Assembly (NCBI GenBank): GCA_035610365.1
Contig: CM069435.1
Span: 89,437,389-89,501,388, forward strand
Length of the DNA: 64,000 nucleotides
From: Aquatica leii
Taxonomy: Eukaryota > Arthropoda > Insecta > Coleoptera > Lampyridae
Direction of reading: 5' to 3'
Every line of letters begins with the position of its first letter. Positions within the stretch are counted from its first letter, which is position 1. Of the stretch, positions 12,361 through 22,586 are shown piece by piece. Both the position numbers and the translations under genes were made by a program. Below the pieces are notes generated by a model. The model searched no databases, had not been told where the DNA came from, and was given only the letters and a program-made list of their open reading frames with translations.

Positions 12361-12879
12361 AGGTAATACAATTTCAGATGCATTTACGCAGTGCTAAGAC
12401 TGGTTGAGAATCGTTAACACAAGAAGGTGCAACATGTAGAAAGTAGTAATGTTTTTTTTACAAAGGCGGCAAATGTACTTTGACGAACACTGTGGCAGAA
12501 AAACATAGTTTTAGTTTTTTGGTTTTGGTTAACTTTTGTTGAGGAGATAATTTCAGAAAAACACACATAGATATTCGTTTACCAGAAATGGCTTAAAAAA
12601 TTTGGTTTTGATTTTTCTGGAGCAATCTTTGATTGAGGTTTGAAAGGCAGACTGTTTAAAAAATTGACTGTATTTGTAAGAAAGTTTTTGAATTCAAAAA
12701 AATAGCAAATTAGAACTGGAGTTGTTCCTTAAAGTTTCCCACTCTCGGAACGTAGTAGAGTCCAGTTTGCGGCCCGACTAAACTAGACTTTAAATAATGC
12801 AATATTTAGATATCATTAAGATTTTACATTTGTGTGGATTAAACTATTAAATAATTTTCAAAATTTGAGCTAATTAGCG
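12361..12879. other. Unassigned spacer between transposon remnants
   Basis: Probably more of the BEL/Pao element (minus) followed by a junction to gypsy copy B, but no motif is clear enough to call. Confidence 0.3.
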
Positions 12880-13077
12880 AAGTGGCAAGATGGATCGAGA
12901 GACTGTACGAGTACTACTATCACACTGAACACCGTGCCAAAAGCAGTCATCGAAACGCTGATGCCTTGTTCAGAAGATCATATCTGGCAAACTGCTATGG
13001 TTAATGACGAGTGGAAACCGGAGCAGTTGCGTCGCGAACAAAAAGAACAATTCTGATATAAGAGTGCGGTCTTCTTA

Positions 13078-13833
13078 AAACTCTGGAAGGTGTTGACGGC
13101 ACGAAATACAGACTGCGGTTGGTAGTGCCCAAGAGCCGAGTGTCACAGATGTTGCAGCATCTGCACGATGGTACACTTAACGTGAAGAAGACATTAAGAA
13201 AAGTTTGAAAATGATTCTACTGAGTGAACCGCAAAAAAACGTCATGGAATGATGAGGTAAGTTTGATTGACATCGCAAGACTGTTCCCAGAATCTGATTC
13301 AGGAAAAAAATACATCCTGCTAGCGATGGATTATTTTACAAAATGGACAAAAACTTACGCCATGACCAATTAAGAAGCAGCTAGAGTCGCACACGTTTTA
13401 GTGAAAGAGTTTTTATGCTATAGTGTGGAGTTCCGTTTGAATTACATACCGATCAAGACCGCAACTTTGAATCGGCGCTGTTTTAAGAAGTTAGCCGACA
13501 TTTGGGTATTAAAAAAACTAGGCATGGTTGAACGGTGGGTTTCAACCGGGCAACATGATGTGGTTGTATAATCCTCACAAAAGACGTGGTTTATCGCCGA
13601 ATGTGCAGAGACAATGAGAGGACTCTTATGAAGTTGTGAAGCGTATTAATGACGTCATATATCGCATCCGAAAACCAACTAGAAGCAAGCCAAAAGTGAT
13701 GCACATTGATCGTTTAGCCCCGTTTGCTGGCGATAACAACATTACTCAAGACCAGGTCCAAACCAGAGTAATAACGAGCAGAACCAGAAATCAAATCGAA
13801 GAAGTAGATTTCGATAAGTTTATGCGCATGTAA
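13078..13833 (+). pseudogene. Integrase of gypsy copy B, broken
   Basis: Integrase inserts element cDNA into the genome. The core shows 'DIARLFPESDSGKKYILLAMDYFTKWTK' (first catalytic D near 13269), then 'HTDQDRNFESAL' (second D near 13450) and 'GMVER' (catalytic E near 13525). The C-terminal part is open from 13636 to 13833 ('VIYRIRKPTRSKPKVMHIDRLAPF'), the usual GPY/F-like tail, with R-I-R and 'HIDRLAPF'. Frameshifts occur before 13636. Confidence 0.8.
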
Positions 13834-14270
13834 GGAGGTTCTGGAAAGACTAGGTTTAAAGTTACAATTAAGAAGCAACAAGATCAGTTCCAAAAACGAA
13901 AGGATTGCGTCATCAAGGTTTGCGTGAGCAAACTTTTTAAGATGTCTAGAGAGGTTGCAATCGTAATTTAAAAAAAAGTTTGGAAGGCTAGATAAACTAC
14001 AAAGACAGCAACCGGCAGTCGGCAAAGACTTAAAACTACGTGATGACCGACGCTTTGTTTTCTATCTGGTCACCAAGAAGTACTCACGTGCAAAACCGTC
14101 GTACGAAAACATGTGGCGAGCATTATGGAATCTCAAAAGAGAAATTGAGTTTTACAACATTACGAAATTAGAGGTACCCAAACTTGGTATTAACTGGATT
14201 TGAGGACAGTTAGAAAAATGTTAGAGGTCGTCTTCCGAAGAACAGACGTTCAAGGTCTGCAATTATCATC
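13834..14270 (+). pseudogene. OARD1-like macrodomain in gypsy copy B, broken
   Basis: Right after the integrase tail and a short linker, the frames read 'QFQKRKDCVIKVCVSKLFKM', then in a shifted frame 'RLDKLQRQQPAVGKDLKLRDDRRF', 'VFYLVTKKYSRAKPSYENMW', 'ALWNLKREIEFYNITKLEVPKLG' and 'VRKMLEVVF'. The order and wording follow the OARD1/TARG1 macrodomain family (ADP-ribose glycohydrolases that remove ADP-ribose from acidic residues): the Y-L-x-T-K-K block with the catalytic lysine, K-P-x-Y-E-N-L, and P-x-x-G-C. Here the later G-C-x-L-D is decayed to G-I-N-W-I. The family call is by recall of the motif pattern. Confidence 0.7.
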
Positions 14271-14329
14271 CAAGTGTGTTGCATCCAGTTTGCTGTTCTG
14301 AAACAAGATAAGTCTTAAGAAGGGGACAG

Positions 14330-14670
14330 TGAAGCGTTCCCGAAGTGTTTGGAAACTGCGGAACGGTCATCGAACACAATGGAATATTCGGGATACCAAT
14401 AACGAAAGAATATAAAAGTATTCAATGGAAGAATGGGGTTACTTTTCGAATTGAGTCGGAAAGAAGAGTTAAAAAGAGATTGTCGGTTTAAATAAATAAG
14501 TGATTAACGAGTGTGCTAAGATAAATAAATAAAGTGCACGTGCTAGTGAAAAATAAATACGGCTTGTAGATAAACAGAAGTTATCCGCAGACATTATTTT
14601 TTGAGTGATATATAAATTAATAAAAGCAGTTAAATACGTGTAAATAAATTTAGCTTTAGAATTTGTAAAT
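14330..14670 (+). repeat. 3' LTR of gypsy copy B
   Basis: A purine run (AAGAAGGGGACAG) ends at 14329 and the LTR starts TGAAGCGTTCCC. It shares the block 'AAATAAGTGATTAACG' and 'GAAGTTATCCGCAGAC' with the other LTRs. The right end is near 14670 but decayed, so the exact terminus is uncertain. Confidence 0.75.
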
Positions 14671-15021
14671 TTGTAGCTGCTAAAACCGACCTGGTTTTCG
14701 TGCATTTTTTAGTTTGTGTGATGTCACTTTCTTCGTCGGACCGCTATAAATATACCACAGCTCTTCAACTTCAGATTCTCAAACCGCTCACACATCATTT
14801 AGTACATCTTTATAAACAACCACTAATAAATTATAATTTTTTACCACTATCAAAAAAGTTGTTTGTAAAATTAATAAATGACGTTGATGTCTCAATCAAA
14901 AATTCAAGAGATACCAACGACAAAAAATTAAAAAACAAGTGTCGTTTATTGTACTTTGCAAAAGGTTATAGAACTCACTTTAATATTACGTTAACAAATA
15001 CAAAGCTATAAAACTCTTTAA

Positions 15022-16604
15022 TCAAGCAGATGCTTTTGTTAAATCTAACCATATTATATCGGTACTGACTAAAGTTAAAGAAAATCGGTTCCAACTCAAC
15101 GTTCGCGGCACATTTGGATTGACCACAAAGGAGTAATTTTTGAGCAACACACTCAAGCCAATCTTCACTTCCATTAACCCAAAACGTTTACCTAAGAAAC
15201 AAATTAAAAAATTAAATTATGTTATCATTGACACGACACTCACCTATACACATTCGGGGTCCTTCGCTAAACGGAATATAAGAAAACGGTTTAATTTTCT
15301 TGCGATTTTCATCCGAAAATCGATTTGGATCAAATTTTTCTGGATTAGGATAATAGTCTTCGTCGTGATGTATCCCCATAACGGGAAAAACTATACGAGT
15401 GCCTCTTTCGATTACGATGTCAGAGTTTGGTAATTTATAATCTTTGGTACATTCTCGACTAAAATTTGTGATAGGTGGGTACATCCTCAGCGTCTCTAAA
15501 AATTAACATGCGGATTATATTATATCGTTGGAAGTATTGTTAACTACCATCGACTACTTGCCCCAAATACTTCATCTTCTCAATGGCTTCATACGTAAGT
15601 ATCCCATCGTGTTGAGACATTACGCGTAGCACTTCTTCCCTAGTCTTACGCTGCACATCAACATTTTTAGCTAATTCATACAACGCAAACGTAAGTGTGC
15701 TAGACGAGGTTTCGTAACCAGCAACAAAAAACGCAAGACACTGGGCTGCTATTTCTTCAACCGTAATGTCATCGCCCAAATCGACCAATGCTTGAAACGC
15801 ATCGTTGCGTCTAACTCCGTTTTTTCTTCTATACAAAATAGTACCTCGAGCAACATCCATGTAAAACTTGGAAATCTCTGTACCCACCGCCTTAATGCGC
15901 AACGCACGAGCCAAACCAGGAAAATTTCTTGCGAAAGTTGCAACGAGCACTTCAAACCGCCCGCTTCTACTAAACATCAGTTTCGAGATGCGAACAAACT
16001 CGGCTTTGTCGTTTTCAAAGCTGTTGCATTCAAGACCTAACGCGCAAGAACCGATTACGTCTATAGCGAAACGCGACGTAATGTCTTTAGCATCAATGGG
16101 TCTGCCCGCACTATAAGATGTATCCAAGGCGCCGACCATATTTTCAGCGCATTGCATAATAGTCGCAAACATAGTTTTAGTTTTCGCGCGGGTAAAAGCC
16201 GGCGATAATTTAGCGCGCAGCGTCTTCCACTTTTCGCCTCCTAACGCAAACAAATGCGCACTAACTGGGTCATCTTTGTCGTTATAGTAAAAACCTCGTT
16301 CGTAAAAACAATCAAAGTCAGTCTCTAAAATGTGTTTGATCACATCCAAATCGACTGGAACATAATATGCCGTCAGCATATTATAGAAACCACCGTGCCG
16401 CGCACCTTCTTGTTTAAATTTTTTATAATAATCAGCATAAACAAATCCTTGGTTTCTTTTCTTGGTAATAGGATTTCCTACGCTGCCAAAAATCGACGTC
16501 GGTTCGATACAAAGAATTCGTTTCCGTTTCCAATAAGAGAAACGCCATTTCACAAAAATCGTAGACAATGCGACAATTAACAGAATAGACACTAACCAAA
16601 TCAT
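15022..16604 (-). CDS. Cytochrome P450, CYP6-like (three exons, intact)
   Basis: A haem monooxygenase of the endoplasmic reticulum; CYP6 enzymes often oxidise plant toxins and insecticides. My model has exons 16604-15548, 15495-15244 and 15191-15022, with introns of 52 bp at both sites, giving 492 residues in one open frame. There is an N-terminal membrane anchor (residues 1-20), the C-helix 'WKTLR', the I-helix 'AGYETSS', and the K-helix E-T-L-R created exactly across intron 1 (phase 1, a position typical of CYP6). 'DPNRF' follows, then the haem loop F-S-E-G-P-R-M-C-I-G followed across intron 2 by K-R-F-G. The last exon ends 'LDLTKASA'. All key residues are present, so it looks functional. 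The 3' end stands about 350 bp from gypsy copy B. The subfamily is not assignable by eye. Confidence 0.9.
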
Positions 16605-17784
16605 GCTGTTACACTAAGTAATCTCAGTAACTCTCTATACTAAAAAAAAATAATATACCACTAATTTGGATTAAAAAAATGAGTAAATAATTTGTTTATC
16701 TTTATGGCGCCTACTACAAAATTAAAAATTCATTGTGTAGTAACAGAAATCGACTTAAAAACACGATGATTACCCCCAAATAAAATGTTTATTGCTTTGT
16801 TGATAATAGAGATAAAGCTTAAGTCGGCAGCGACAAGCTAAGAGCAAACAATTTTTTATTTCTTTTAAATCTAATTACAACTTATTATTCGTGTTTTAAT
16901 TACTTTTGATAAAACACTAATAAATAAGCAACAATAACCATATGGTATAGTACCACCTAAAGATATTTTTTTATGTGAATTACATGATAGTGAATTCAAA
17001 TTTGTAAACGTTTACATTACCGAATGTTATTAACAATACTGAAAATCAGTGAGATTAAGTAATATCAGAAATAATAATAATAAAACGGCATTCGTTGTTT
17101 TTAGAATACAGTTTGGAGCGTGTCATTGTTGTAAACGAAGATTTGCCCACTTTTGTTAGGGGTTTCATCAAGGCGTGACAAGAGTTAGGTAATCAACTTG
17201 TGAACCAAGCCATATTCTAAACTCTATAAAGCTAAGAAAAAAAACAATGAATTTGAAAAAGCAAATAACAATCTAACAAAGAACCACTACCTAGTTAGAT
17301 AATCAACTTATAAACCAAGTCAAATTCTAAACCCCATAAGAGGAAGTAGTCTCCTTATACAAAGTCGCTGATAAGTCTTGAAACGGTCGATTATCAGAGA
17401 AAATATACAAGATATCGAAAAAAGTTTTATGCAAAAGTTTTAGGGTTCTTCAATGTCTACTAGATAGTAATAATCTTAGCGATACAGGATTGGTCATAAA
17501 AGCGTGTGCATTTTTTTAATGAAATATTCTATATATTATACGATATTTTAATACTTTTCTCAATTTTAGCCAAAATTTGTAAGAAGTACCTAAATTCAAT
17601 CGTTTTTGGGTTATCAAGTTTTTTGAAAACATTTTGTAGTTCTGAAAAGAACCGATTGCGTTGTTTGTTTTGATTGTTTGGCATCGTATTTTATTAAGAT
17701 ACTCAAACCGACAATTCTGTAGGTAGTTCATCAAGGTACCTTAGAAAAGCAGCATTGTTCTTTTGTTTTAAAATGTTACCGTAC
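16605..17784. other. P450 upstream flank with a 45-bp direct repeat
   Basis: Non-coding and AT-rich. A 45-base segment starting TTAGGTAATCAACTTGTGAA at 17185 is repeated with seven or so changes at 17295 (110 bp apart). No TATA box could be assigned for the P450 with confidence. Confidence 0.5.
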
Positions 17785-18203
17785 TGAAACGTTCGAAAAA
17801 TTACTCTCAAGTTCGAGAGCCACATGACGTTGTTATCCATTTTCGAGAACGTGCACCGAAAGATATAAAACATTCGCAAAGGATTGCCGAAATGTATAAA
17901 TGCGGTACAAACGAATCATAGGTCGGTTATTTCAGTAATTCGAAGTCGGCAGTGTTACGAAGCCTAAATAAATAAGTGATTAACGCGTTTTGAGATAAAT
18001 ATACGGAGTATAACCCTGTACGTGACTTCAATATAAACAATAAGTCTTAAACTGAAGTTATCTGCGGACTTTATCTTTCGTATAAGTGATAGTACTATAT
18101 AAATTAGTGTTTTTATTACATATCTTTAGATTTAATTAGTTCGGTTCGTTATAAACGTGTACATATTTTTACTATAAATAAATTATTTTTAATAATCGTT
18201 ACA
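17785..18203 (+). repeat. 5' LTR of gypsy copy C
   Basis: Starts TGAAACGTTCG and ends CGTTACA, 419 bp, matching copy A's LTR at 2100-2532. It contains 'AAATAAGTGATTAACG' and 'GAAGTTATCTGCGGAC', blocks found in all five LTRs of this window. Confidence 0.87.
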
Positions 18204-18410
18204 GTGGTTCACAGGTGTGGAGTTTGCGATTTTTAGTGTAAATATCACAAAGTCATTTAATATCGCTCCCGTAATAATAACATTGATTACGTAACCAAAT
18301 AAAACTTTAGTTCGTGATTTGGGTGTTTGTTTATAGCGTGTAATTTCTAGCTGTTCCATTTCATTAAAGTAGTGTATTTAAACTTTTATTATTCGTGTTA
18401 TATATAACTT

Positions 18411-19583
18411 ATGCCGGTAACTCGTTATCAAACCAAAATGGATGCAAAACTATTTGAATTTCTCGAATCAATAAAAAATGGCCAAGAATCGATGAATAGA
18501 AAAATGGAGAAAAATCCTAGTAAAATGGAAGAAAGACTGTCCTAAAATTCTTAGAAAATGGAAGAAAAGTTTTGCGAAAAATCTTAGAAAATTAAAGAGA
18601 TACGAACGAGCATAGAAAATCAAATAAAGACTATTAAAGGGCAAATACAAGTTAGTATAAAAAACCAAATTAAAATGGTTCAAGATAAAACCCAAGCAGA
18701 TATGTTAAATTTAAAAAAAGAAATTTGCGAATCGGTGAATGACAAAATAGAAGCAATAGAGGACAAATTAGAAGACAGAATAAAACTGCTTGAAGAAAGA
18801 ATAAATTGAATGAATTGTCACGGCGAAGATTTAATAATGGAGCATCGGGAAGAAACCACTCACAAATATAAAGTTGTACCTCCAAATTTTGATGGTAAAA
18901 TCCATTGTCAACCTACTAAAGCAGTTTGAAGCCATAGCTACAGCTAATGGTTGGAACAACAAGCAGAAAGCGACGTCTTTAATAGTCTCCTTACGTGGAG
19001 AAGCTTTTGGAATCTTGCAAAGTGTTCCTGACCACCTACAAGAAAACTACAAACTTTTAATTTCACTTTGGAAATGAGATATGGAGATGCTCATCTTCAA
19101 CAAGTGTATCAAGTTTAAATTAAAAGTCGCGCTTAGAAAATTGCCGAAAGTCTTCAAGAGTTTGAAGCTGACATCGCCAGATTAACACGGCTTGCGTATC
19201 CTACAGTACCAGATACCTTCTTGAAGCAGTGGGCTATTCAAATCTTTGTAGACGGCTTCCAACACAACGAAACGCAGCAAACTCTCCGGTTAGCTCGATT
19301 GAAAACATTGGATAACGCTTTAACCCATGCTTTGGAGTTCAAAGCAGCGAAACAGGCGTCGCACCAAAACAGTCATAAGCTCCGTTGTGCTGCAGAAATA
19401 CCCTCACACACAAAAGAAAGCATTGAAAAAATAGTGCGACATGTATTTCGGGAACAAATAGCTCGAGAAAGAGAAGTGACGTGCTGGAACTGCAGGAAAG
19501 TGGGCCACGTACGACGACGCTGTAATAAGTCCAAAAGAAGACCAGAAGAGCATCCGGAAAACTATAACAAGTCGACCGAATAA
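18411..19583 (+). pseudogene. Gag of gypsy copy C, broken
   Basis: Gag packages element RNA. The start M-P-V-T-R at 18411 agrees with copy A. A K/E-rich coiled-coil-like N-terminus is followed by a capsid part with 'RYGDAHLQQVYQ', 'FEADIARLTRLAYPTVPDTF' and 'FVDGFQHNETQQTLRLARL'. The C-terminus is an intact CCHC zinc knuckle, C-W-N-C-R-K-V-G-H-V-R-R-R-C, at about 19480-19522. Several stops lie in the N-terminal half and near 19075; 19221-19583 is open. Confidence 0.83.
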
Positions 19584-19607
19584 ATTGCAAATCGACCTCA
19601 ACGAACC

Positions 19608-19946
19608 ATGCCCCGGAGATTACCATTCAAATGGCATCGCCTAGGAAGCAATTGCATAGCATTTATCTCGATGGCAAGATCAATGGAAGAAGTGTTCAGT
19701 TACTGGTTGACACGAGAGCGACAAAGACCATTATTCGTCCCAACGATACGACTTCGAACAGCGACGGGTGAAGAAATACCTATTCACGGACAAGTCAAAG
19801 TAACCATTGATTTGGGAAATAGAGTACTCGATTATCAAGTACTGGTAGCCGACATCACGGAAGAAGTTATCCTGGGAATGAACGTTATTAAAAAAGTATG
19901 GGTTCTATTTGAATATGAAGAACGATGTCCTAAAGATCGACAATGA
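19608..19946 (+). pseudogene. Retropepsin of gypsy copy C
   Basis: The segment is an aspartic protease. In one frame the active site reads L-V-D-T-R-A-T-K-T-I (about 19705-19735), with R in place of the G of the D-T-G triad. A second frame carries 'RTATGEEIPIHGQVKVTIDLG' and 'VADITEEVILGMNVIKK', the flap and the C-terminal I-L-G-x-D/N signature. The D-T-R form also appears in copy A. Confidence 0.75.
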
Positions 19947-20084
19947 AGATTCTTTTTCATTTGTTAGAAAAGGCAACCATGCGAGTCGTATAGAGTGAAG
20001 ACGTGACTCTGCTTGCAAGGACTGAAAGTGTGGTGATGACACGCCTAGATGGAAATCTCCGGGAAGGCTAGATCTCTAGATAAA

Positions 20085-20520
20085 TCAACGAGGATTTGCG
20101 TAGACTACAGACAGCTAAACGACGTGACCAAAAAGGACAGCTACTGTTTACCCAGAATTGACAATACGTTAGACACCCCGTCAGAATCTTAGTGGTTTTT
20201 CACGTTAGACTTAAAGAGTGGTTACTGGCAAATAGAATTGGAACCTAAAAATTATAAAAAAAGAGTTTTTACGGTTGCAACTGGTTTGTGGCATTTTAAT
20301 GGAATTCCATTTGCTGTGTAAATCGCTCCTGCAACGTTCGGGCGCTTTATAGAGGCCATCTCGCACGAACTGTCTTGGAAGACGTGCTTGGTTTACCTAG
20401 ACGACGTGATGGTGGTTGGAAGGTCGTTTGAAGAACACTTGAACAACTTGAAGGAAGTGTTCCAGCGACTACGTGGGGTTAATTTCAAACTGAGTCCAAA
20501 AAAGTGTCACGTATTTAAAA
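20085..20520 (+). pseudogene. Reverse transcriptase of gypsy copy C, partial
   Basis: It reads 'ICVDYRQLNDVTKKDSY', 'LPRID', 'FTLDLKSGYWQIEL', 'GIPFAV.IAPATFGRF' and an intact catalytic Y-L-D-D ('CLVYLDDVMVVG') at 20388-20423, then 'FKLSPKKCHVF'. Immediately after, the sequence jumps to the integrase linker 'FGIKKTLGKVQERFY', so the RNase H domain is deleted. Confidence 0.83.
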
Positions 20521-20522
20521 AG

Positions 20523-21390
20523 GAAAGGCGGTTTGGCATTAAGAAAACATTGGGAAAAGTTCAAGAACGATTCTACTAGGTGCACGGTCTGCGCATCAGG
20601 AAATGGTCCAGCGAAAAAGCGCAAGGCACCGATGAAGCAATACAACGTAAGAAGCCGTTTAGAAAGAGTAGCGATTGACATCGCAGGCCCATTCCCGCAA
20701 TCTGATTTTGGAAACAAATACATCCTAGTGTATGGATTATTTCACGAAATGGACGGAGGTTTACGTCATACCCAATCAAGAAGCAGCTACAGTCACAAAC
20801 GTATTGGTGAAAGACTTTTTCTGTCGGTTTGGAGTCTCGTTGAAATTACACTCCGATCAAGGCCGCAACACTCAGTCTGGGTTGTTTCAAAAAGTTTGCC
20901 TGTTATTGGAAATTAAGAAAACTAGGATAATCTGATGGCATGGTTGAGCGGACGAATCGAACAATGAGAAAATACTTAGCCAAAGTAGTGTCCGAACACC
21001 AAAGAGACTAGGATCAGTACTTGCACCTTTTCCTAATGGCATACCCATTATTCGTTCACGAAAGCACATCCCAAACACTATCCTATGTGATGCTCAGTTG
21101 CGAAATATGACTACCATGCAAACTCCAATTTAGACGAAGACCGAAAGAAGAAGTTGCTGGAGAAGACTACGTCAGCAATCTGACCAAAAAGCTAGACGAA
21201 GTACATGAGGAGGTCCGTAAAAACACACAAATTGCTAGCGACAGATTGAAGACCAGCTATGACGTCAAGGCACAAAATGGTGAGTTTCAACCAGGCGACA
21301 TGGTATGGTTGTATAATTACGCAAGTTCAGGTCCGAACCAGAGTAATAACCGCCAGTACCAGAAATCAAGTCGAAGGAATGGACATCGAT
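20523..21390 (+). pseudogene. Integrase of gypsy copy C, broken
   Basis: The zinc-site remnant 'CTVCASGNGP' at about 20580 is followed by 'VAIDIAGPFPQSDFGNKYIL' (first catalytic D). 'MDYFTKWTEVYVIPNQEAATVTNVLV' and 'LHSDQGRN' (second D, about 20855) come next, then 'GMVERTNRTMRKYLAKVV' with the catalytic E near 20945. A C-terminal stretch 'KLDEVHEEVRKNTQIASDRLK' is followed by a deletion at 'MVWLYN'. Frameshifts separate the blocks. Confidence 0.8.
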
Positions 21391-21399
21391 AGGTTTATG

Positions 21400-21568
21400 A
21401 GCTTATACGGAGGTTCTGGAAAAGCTAGGTTTGGAGTTAGAACCAAGGAACAACAAAACCTGTTCCAAACACGAAAAGATTATGCCATTGCACATTACGT
21501 GAGCGAGGATCTTAACATGTCCAGAGGGGTAGCAGTCGTATTTAAAAAGAACTTTGGACGGCTAAATG
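21400..21568 (+). pseudogene. First, truncated macrodomain unit of gypsy copy C
   Basis: An open frame from 21259 to 21606 ends with the N-terminal half of the macrodomain: 'LFQTRKDYAIAHYVSEDLNM', 'SRGVAVVFKKNFGRLNE'. This matches the OARD1-type start (a D-Y-x-x-A-H-x-V/I-S-x-D segment, then G-I/V-A-V-x-F-K-K-x-F-G). It then breaks and returns to integrase-tail sequence, because the region is tandemly duplicated. Confidence 0.75.
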
Positions 21569-21601
21569 AAATACGATGCCAACCTGCGGTCGAAAGAGCA
21601 A

Positions 21602-21984
21602 TCTGATCAAGAGACTAGACGAAGTACACGAAGAGGTCCGTAAAAACACACAAATTTCCAGCGACAGAATGAAGACTAGATATGACGTCAAAACACAAAA
21701 TGGTGTTTTCAACCTGGCGACATGGTATGGTTGTATAATCCCCAAAGGAAAAATGGTTTGTCGCCGAAGCTGCAGAAGCAATGGGAGGGCTCTTATGAAG
21801 TCGTGCATTATATCAATGACATTATATATCGCATCCGAAAACCATTCAGAGGCAAGTCAAAAGTGGTCTAGCCCCGTTTGCTGGCGATAACCACAATACG
21901 CAAGTTCAGATTCGAACCAAAATAATAACTAGCAGAACCAGAAATCAAATCGAAGGAATGGAGTTTGATAAGTTTATAAGTTTA
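21602..21984 (+). pseudogene. Second copy of the integrase tail (internal duplication)
   Basis: The block 'KRLDEVHEEVRKNTQISSDR' to 'QIEGMEFDKFISLYG' repeats the block that starts at about 21190. The second unit keeps the integrase GPY/F-like tail ('SYEVVHYINDIIYRIRKPF' in one frame) that the first unit lost. The duplication is within one element and is not seen in copy B. Confidence 0.75.
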
Positions 21985-22420
21985 TACGGAGATAATGGAA
22001 AAGTTAGGTTCGGAGTTACCACCGAAGAACAACAAGACCTGTTCCAAACACAAAAAGATTACGCCATCGCACCTTGCGTGAGTGAAAATGTTGAGATATC
22101 AGAGGGGTTGTAGTCGTATTTTAAAGGACGTTTTGGCAACTAGATAAACTACAAAGACAGCAATCGGCAGTCGGAAAGGTTTTAAAACTACGTGGTGACA
22201 GACGCTTCGTTTTCTATCTGGTCACCAAGAAATACTCACGTACTAAGCCGTTATACGAAAATCTGTGACAAACATTATGGAATCTCAAAAGAGAAATACC
22301 ATGTTAAGAAATTGGCAGTACCCAAGCTTGGTTGTGACTTAGATCAACTAATTTGGAGGACAGTTCGAAACATGTGAGGTCGTCTTCCGAGGAACAGGCG
22401 TTCAAGTGTTGGTCTGTAGT
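21985..22420 (+). pseudogene. OARD1-like macrodomain of gypsy copy C, nearly full length
   Basis: Macrodomains of the OARD1/TARG1 type hydrolyse ADP-ribose esters on glutamate and aspartate. Here one reads 'DLFQTQKDYAIAPCVSENVE', 'GRFG', 'RGDRRFVFYLVTKKYSRTKP', 'LYENL', 'LWNLKREI', then 'KKLAVPKLGCDLDQLIWRTV'. The lysine of Y-L-V-T-K-K and the aspartate of G-C-D-L-D stand where the family's catalytic lysine and aspartate are. Frameshifts and one stop after 'YENL' break it. It directly follows the integrase tail and precedes the purine tract, so it would be the C-terminal domain of Pol, or a short separate product. Confidence 0.75.
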
Positions 22421-22586
22421 TACCAACCAAGGAGAATATCGGGTCAGGAAAAGTCCATTGACTGTTACTTTTATCGTCAAGGAAGTTGCTGAAATGGAAA
22501 AAGCTGCCGCTATCGCCACGATCCTTTCTACTGGTGTCGCATCCAATTTTCTGTTCTGGGACAGAACAGTCCTAAAAAGGAGGCAG

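Larger units (their letters stand above)
12880..14670 (+). mobile_element. Ty3/gypsy copy B, 3' half (RNase H end, integrase, macrodomain, LTR)
   Basis: It begins inside pol with the RNase H end: 'EVARWIERLYEYYYHTEH' and 'SHRNADALFRR' (12882-12985). A linker 'LEGVDGTKYRLRLVVPKSRVSQML', then integrase, macrodomain and a 3' LTR follow. The left end is truncated with no 5' LTR, gag or reverse transcriptase. Many stops and frameshifts show it is dead. Its order agrees with copy C, which lets the family's 3' organisation be read. Confidence 0.8.

Noticed and set aside
14700..15011. Plus-strand 103-residue open frame
   Set aside because: It ends next to the last exon of the P450 on the other strand, has no motif, and its composition is that of AT-rich chance frames.
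15496..15547. Apparent stop codons breaking the P450
   Set aside because: A 52-bp GT-AG intron at the usual CYP6 position restores E-T-L-R, so the gene is not broken.
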